Below are positions 61,595-64,000 of a stretch of 64,000 bases of DNA, piece by piece. The translations under genes and the position numbers were made by a program. Numbering within the stretch: the stretch's first letter is position 1; each line of letters opens with the position of its first letter. The notes under the pieces are model-generated. The model saw nothing but the letters and a program-made list of their open reading frames with translations. It was not told where the DNA came from and searched no databases. Origin of the DNA: Chloroflexota bacterium (GTDB lineage Bacteria; Chloroflexota; Anaerolineae; Promineifilales; Promineifilaceae); the NCBI GenBank assembly GCA_014584575.1, contig JACTMP010000081.1:1-64000 (forward strand), read 5' to 3'.

Positions 61595-62410
61595 TTGATT
61601 CCGAATATTGCAGGCACCATTACGCCGTGGATTCTGGGCACATTACTCGTGCTCATGTTTCTGGCATTAGCCATCGTTGTAAAATCGTGGCGCGAGGTGA
61701 AAAGTTCACCGTATTTCTTTATGCGCCGCCAGGCTGAAAAGAGATTGCAGACTTACTCTTTTGCCAGCCTGTGCCTGGTATTGGCTACTGTTATCACCGC
61801 TGCTGTTACTTTACAGAAACCTCAAGACCAGGTTGTACGGGTAGCCATTCTCACAAACACTAAACCAGCCAGTAGTGAAGTGAAAGCACTATTAGAAGCT
61901 GCGCCAGTGGTAACGGCCGTGACCAGCGAGGAGTTGTCATCCCAATCCATTGCCACTACCGTACAGCTTTTTGATCCCACCAGTGCTTCTCTGTTGCAAT
62001 CGGTGCTTACTCTACCTGAACAATATGACCAGGTGCAGCCAACAGTTGAACTAAACGAAAACACCGCTTTAACCCCTCTTATTTTTTCCACCCAGATTGA
62101 CAAAGACTACCAGGCGATTAACCCCACCAACATCTTTTCGGTGGGTCGCTACACATTGTTTGCCACCTTTGATTATGATGGAATGGCCAATGGGATGACC
62201 TGGTCGTGGGTCTGGCGGCATGAGGGTGAAGTTGTGGAAGGCGGGAATGAACTGTGGAACTATGGCAAGGATGGCCCAGGTTATATCTATCTAAACCCCG
62301 AAGAAGGGTTCCGGGCCGGTAAATACTCGCTAGAAGTATGGGTGAACGGCGAACTTTTCACCCGCGCCGACATTACCATGACCGGCTCGGCGCTGTCAGC
62401 CGGCAATTAA
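61595..62410 (+). CDS. Hypothetical membrane protein with extracellular beta-rich domain
   Basis: A 271-residue protein not recognised. Two hydrophobic helices (about residues 9-29 and 53-73) flank a short basic loop; the rest is outside or inside the cell as one domain with many beta-type segments (FSVGRYTLFATFDYDGM, GRYTLFATFDY core; FRAGKYSLEVWVNG). The end resembles Ig-like domains found in Chloroflexota surface proteins. The start codon is TTG with GAGGA upstream. A good promoter precedes and a GCAA-loop terminator follows. Confidence 0.65.
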   Translation: MIPNIAGTITPWILGTLLVLMFLALAIVVKSWREVKSSPYFFMRRQAEKRLQTYSFASLCLVLATVITAAVTLQKPQDQVVRVAILTNTKPASSEVKALLEAAPVVTAVTSEELSSQSIATTVQLFDPTSASLLQSVLTLPEQYDQVQPTVELNENTALTPLIFSTQIDKDYQAINPTNIFSVGRYTLFATFDYDGMANGMTWSWVWRHEGEVVEGGNELWNYGKDGPGYIYLNPEEGFRAGKYSLEVWVNGELFTRADITMTGSALSAGN

Positions 62411-62446
62411 GCCAGTAATCGGTAAACAGTGAGCGGTAAGCGGTGG

Positions 62447-62468
62447 CCCGGCGCAAGCCGGGTTTTTT
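62447..62468 (+). terminator. Intrinsic terminator with GCAA loop
   Basis: CCCGGC-GCAA-GCCGGG (62447-62462) is followed by six T residues. It follows the membrane-protein gene by about 36 bases. Confidence 0.92.
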
Positions 62469-62473
62469 GTTTC

Positions 62474-62506
62474 CCGATTACCGATTACCGATTACCGATT
62501 ACCGAT
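62474..62506. repeat. GATTACC heptad repeat
   Basis: Four tandem CGATTAC units (CCCGATTACCGATTACCGAT in part) overlap the 3' end of the murJ gene. Related units with inverted orientation (GGTAATC type) lie at 62413-62440. Confidence 0.88.
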
Positions 62507-64000
62507 CCGCCCACGGCCGTACTCCAGGCCGTACTCCACAAACTGCCGCATCTCCTTCAATCGCAAAAACCAACAGGCCAGCAGATAAACCACGCCACCC
62601 ACCAGACCGCCCACAATAGCCTGCCACCAGAGAGACGTGTCCATCATTGGCCGCAAAGTCGCCCACATCGCCAGCGCCATCAATAGCGCTGCCGCCGTCA
62701 TCCGCCAGAGACCATCAAGCAGGACACGGCCGTGAATCCCCCCCAACCGCCGCCGCAGCAGCCACAGCAGCAGGCAGACTTCCAAAATGTTGGACAGGCT
62801 GAAGCCCAGCGTCAGCCCACCCAACGGTTCCCATCCCCGGCCAGGGAATACCGTAAACGCCAGCCACCAACTGAGCAGCCACATGACCACAATTTGCAGC
62901 CCACCGGCCAAAACTGGCGTCAATGTGTCACTGAGAGCATAAAAGGCGCGGGCAACCACTTCCAACGCCGTCAGCGCCACCAGCCCAATGCCAAAAAAGA
63001 GCAGCGCCCACATCACCAGATTGCTACCCTCCGGCGTGACCGCGCCGCGTTCAAACAGCAGCACCACCAGCGGTTCCCGCAGCAGCATCACCAACACGGA
63101 CGCGGGCAGACCCAAAAACAGCACAATGCGCAGCGAATCGGCCAGAATCTGGCGCAGTTCGGCCAAAGCCTGGCGCGCTGCCAGCGCGGCCATAGTGGGA
63201 AAGGCGGCGATGCCCAACGCCTGGCCAATGATGCCCTGTGGCAGCAAAATGATGCGCGAGGCGGTGATGAGCGCCGGATAACTGCCGAGGGTCATCAGGT
63301 CGGTCAGGTAGACAAAGAGGAATTTGTTGATCTCGCTAAAGGAGAGGCCGAGGACACGGGGGGCCATCAGTTTGAGTACCTGGAGGACGCCGGGATCACG
63401 CAGGGTAAACACGGCCGTGTACCCCCCACCCTTCTGCCGCAACCCCGGCAACTGCACCAGCAGATGCCCCACCGCCCCGACCACTGTACCCAGGGCCAGG
63501 CCAATTGCCGGGGTCGTCTCGCTGACCAACGGCCAGACCAGCCCCCCGGCAATAATGCCCACGTTGTAAACGGTGGGCGCTAAAGCGGGCAAAAGAAAAT
63601 GCTGCCGGGCATTGAGCGCGCCCATGATAACGCCGCTGACGCCAAAGATGATGGGCGACAGCAGCATGATGCGCATGAGCAGCACCGTCAGCGGCAAAAT
63701 TTCCGGGTATTGCTGGATTTGCTCCCCGGCAAAAAAGCGGACGACCTGGGGGGCAAAGAGGGCCATGAGCAGACACACGGCCGTCATCACCACCAGCACC
63801 AGATTGATAATGGCCGAAAAGAGCCGCCAGCCGCCGGGCGTGTCATCCCGCTCAAAGTAAGCGGTGAAGGTGGGGATGAAGGCCGCGCCGATGGCCCCGC
63901 CCGCCAGAATGAGGAAGATAGCTTCGGGGAAACGGTTGGCGATTTCAAAGGCAGTGGCTTCGGGGGTGTCAATGCCCAGCAGGGCACGGACGACCACTTC
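62492..64000 (-). CDS. murJ: Lipid II flippase MurJ, N-terminus cut by the window edge
   Basis: The frame is open to the right edge: an internal ATG at 63997 is preceded by a Glu codon, and the family normally has about 30 more residues, so the true start lies beyond. At least 502 residues remain, with about 13 helices of the MVF fold. Segments EIANRFPEAIFLILAGGAIGAAFIPTF, shortened to its core GAIGAAFIPTF, and the PLVVLLFERGAV motif are typical. It moves lipid-linked peptidoglycan precursor across the membrane. Terminal part overlaps heptad repeats at 62474-62506, so the last residues (RGRIGNR) are encoded by repeat sequence. Confidence 0.92.
   Translation of the reverse strand, partial: EVVVRALLGIDTPEATAFEIANRFPEAIFLILAGGAIGAAFIPTFTAYFERDDTPGGWRLFSAIINLVLVVMTAVCLLMALFAPQVVRFFAGEQIQQYPEILPLTVLLMRIMLLSPIIFGVSGVIMGALNARQHFLLPALAPTVYNVGIIAGGLVWPLVSETTPAIGLALGTVVGAVGHLLVQLPGLRQKGGGYTAVFTLRDPGVLQVLKLMAPRVLGLSFSEINKFLFVYLTDLMTLGSYPALITASRIILLPQGIIGQALGIAAFPTMAALAARQALAELRQILADSLRIVLFLGLPASVLVMLLREPLVVLLFERGAVTPEGSNLVMWALLFFGIGLVALTALEVVARAFYALSDTLTPVLAGGLQIVVMWLLSWWLAFTVFPGRGWEPLGGLTLGFSLSNILEVCLLLWLLRRRLGGIHGRVLLDGLWRMTAAALLMALAMWATLRPMMDTSLWWQAIVGGLVGGVVYLLACWFLRLKEMRQFVEYGLEYGRGRIGNR

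Larger units (their letters stand above)
1982..63784. repeat. Highly iterated octamer palindrome ACGGCCGT (about 140 copies)
   Basis: By hand I count about 144 exact copies from 1982 to 63784, about one per 440 bases. Examples: 1982, 10280, 19630, 28335, 38452, 46368, 55784, 63777. Only one, near 52935, falls clearly between genes. Near matches with a different first base (GCGGCCGT, CCGGCCGT, TCGGCCGT) number about a dozen. The count is by eye and may be off by a few. Confidence 0.9.

Noticed and set aside
1-64000. tRNA or rRNA genes
   Set aside because: I looked for conserved tRNA arm motifs and rRNA cores between genes and saw none; short or unusual ones could be missed without a covariance search.

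Overview
The window looks like chromosome from a member of the Chloroflexota, most likely an Anaerolineae or Ardenticatenia-type organism. This is an inference from gene content: large secreted multidomain proteins, a DUF2723 membrane glycosyltransferase, adenylate-cyclase/AAA/TPR proteins, a very long SecA, a RDD/SpoIIM/DUF58/MoxR/DUF4129 locus and many short palindromic repeats. No rRNA, tRNA, CRISPR array or complete insertion sequence was recognised. Coding density is high and GC is roughly 58-60 percent by eye.

Layout. 1-6.0 kb: a large secreted protein cut by the left edge, a PH-domain membrane protein, a MenH-like hydrolase and a lipoprotein of the vanadium haloperoxidase family. 6.1-15.6 kb: DUF2723 membrane protein, 3-methyladenine DNA glycosylase, fabI, metK under a SAM-I riboswitch, a single-domain response regulator, a TauE-type permease and a hydantoinase. 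15.7-25.1 kb: a membrane locus with RDD, SpoIIM-like, EamA, DUF58, MoxR, LuxR-DUF805, DUF4350, DUF4129 and a multi-pass protein. 25.1-32.4 kb: a 1385-residue cyclase/AAA/TPR regulator, a zinc-ribbon protein and a DprE1-like flavin oxidase. 32.4-34.4 kb: a two-gene module that looks like restriction-modification. 34.4-41.5 kb: a secreted DUF4350-like protein, SppA, RecF and a REC-GAF-PAS-cyclase protein. 41.9-52.2 kb: secA, a five-GAF histidine kinase, adenosine deaminase, a duplicated-motif hypothetical and mutM. 52.4-64 kb: a hypothetical protein, a P-loop kinase overlapping a diacylglycerol-kinase-like gene, rlmA, a LacI regulator with two operators facing a GH16 glucanase gene, a membrane protein and murJ cut by the right edge.

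The most striking signals are not single genes. First, the octamer palindrome ACGGCCGT occurs about 140 times by hand count, against one or two expected, nearly always inside genes; it resembles the HIP1 phenomenon of cyanobacteria with a different sequence. Second, three copies of a structured element of about 110 bp show compensatory base changes in a three-way-junction fold. Third, 7-8 bp tandem repeats, often arranged as inverted repeats, sit at about fifteen sites, commonly just before start codons and also in frame inside one gene. Fourth, the GH16 catalytic domain appears to be inserted inside the last of five carbohydrate-binding-like modules.
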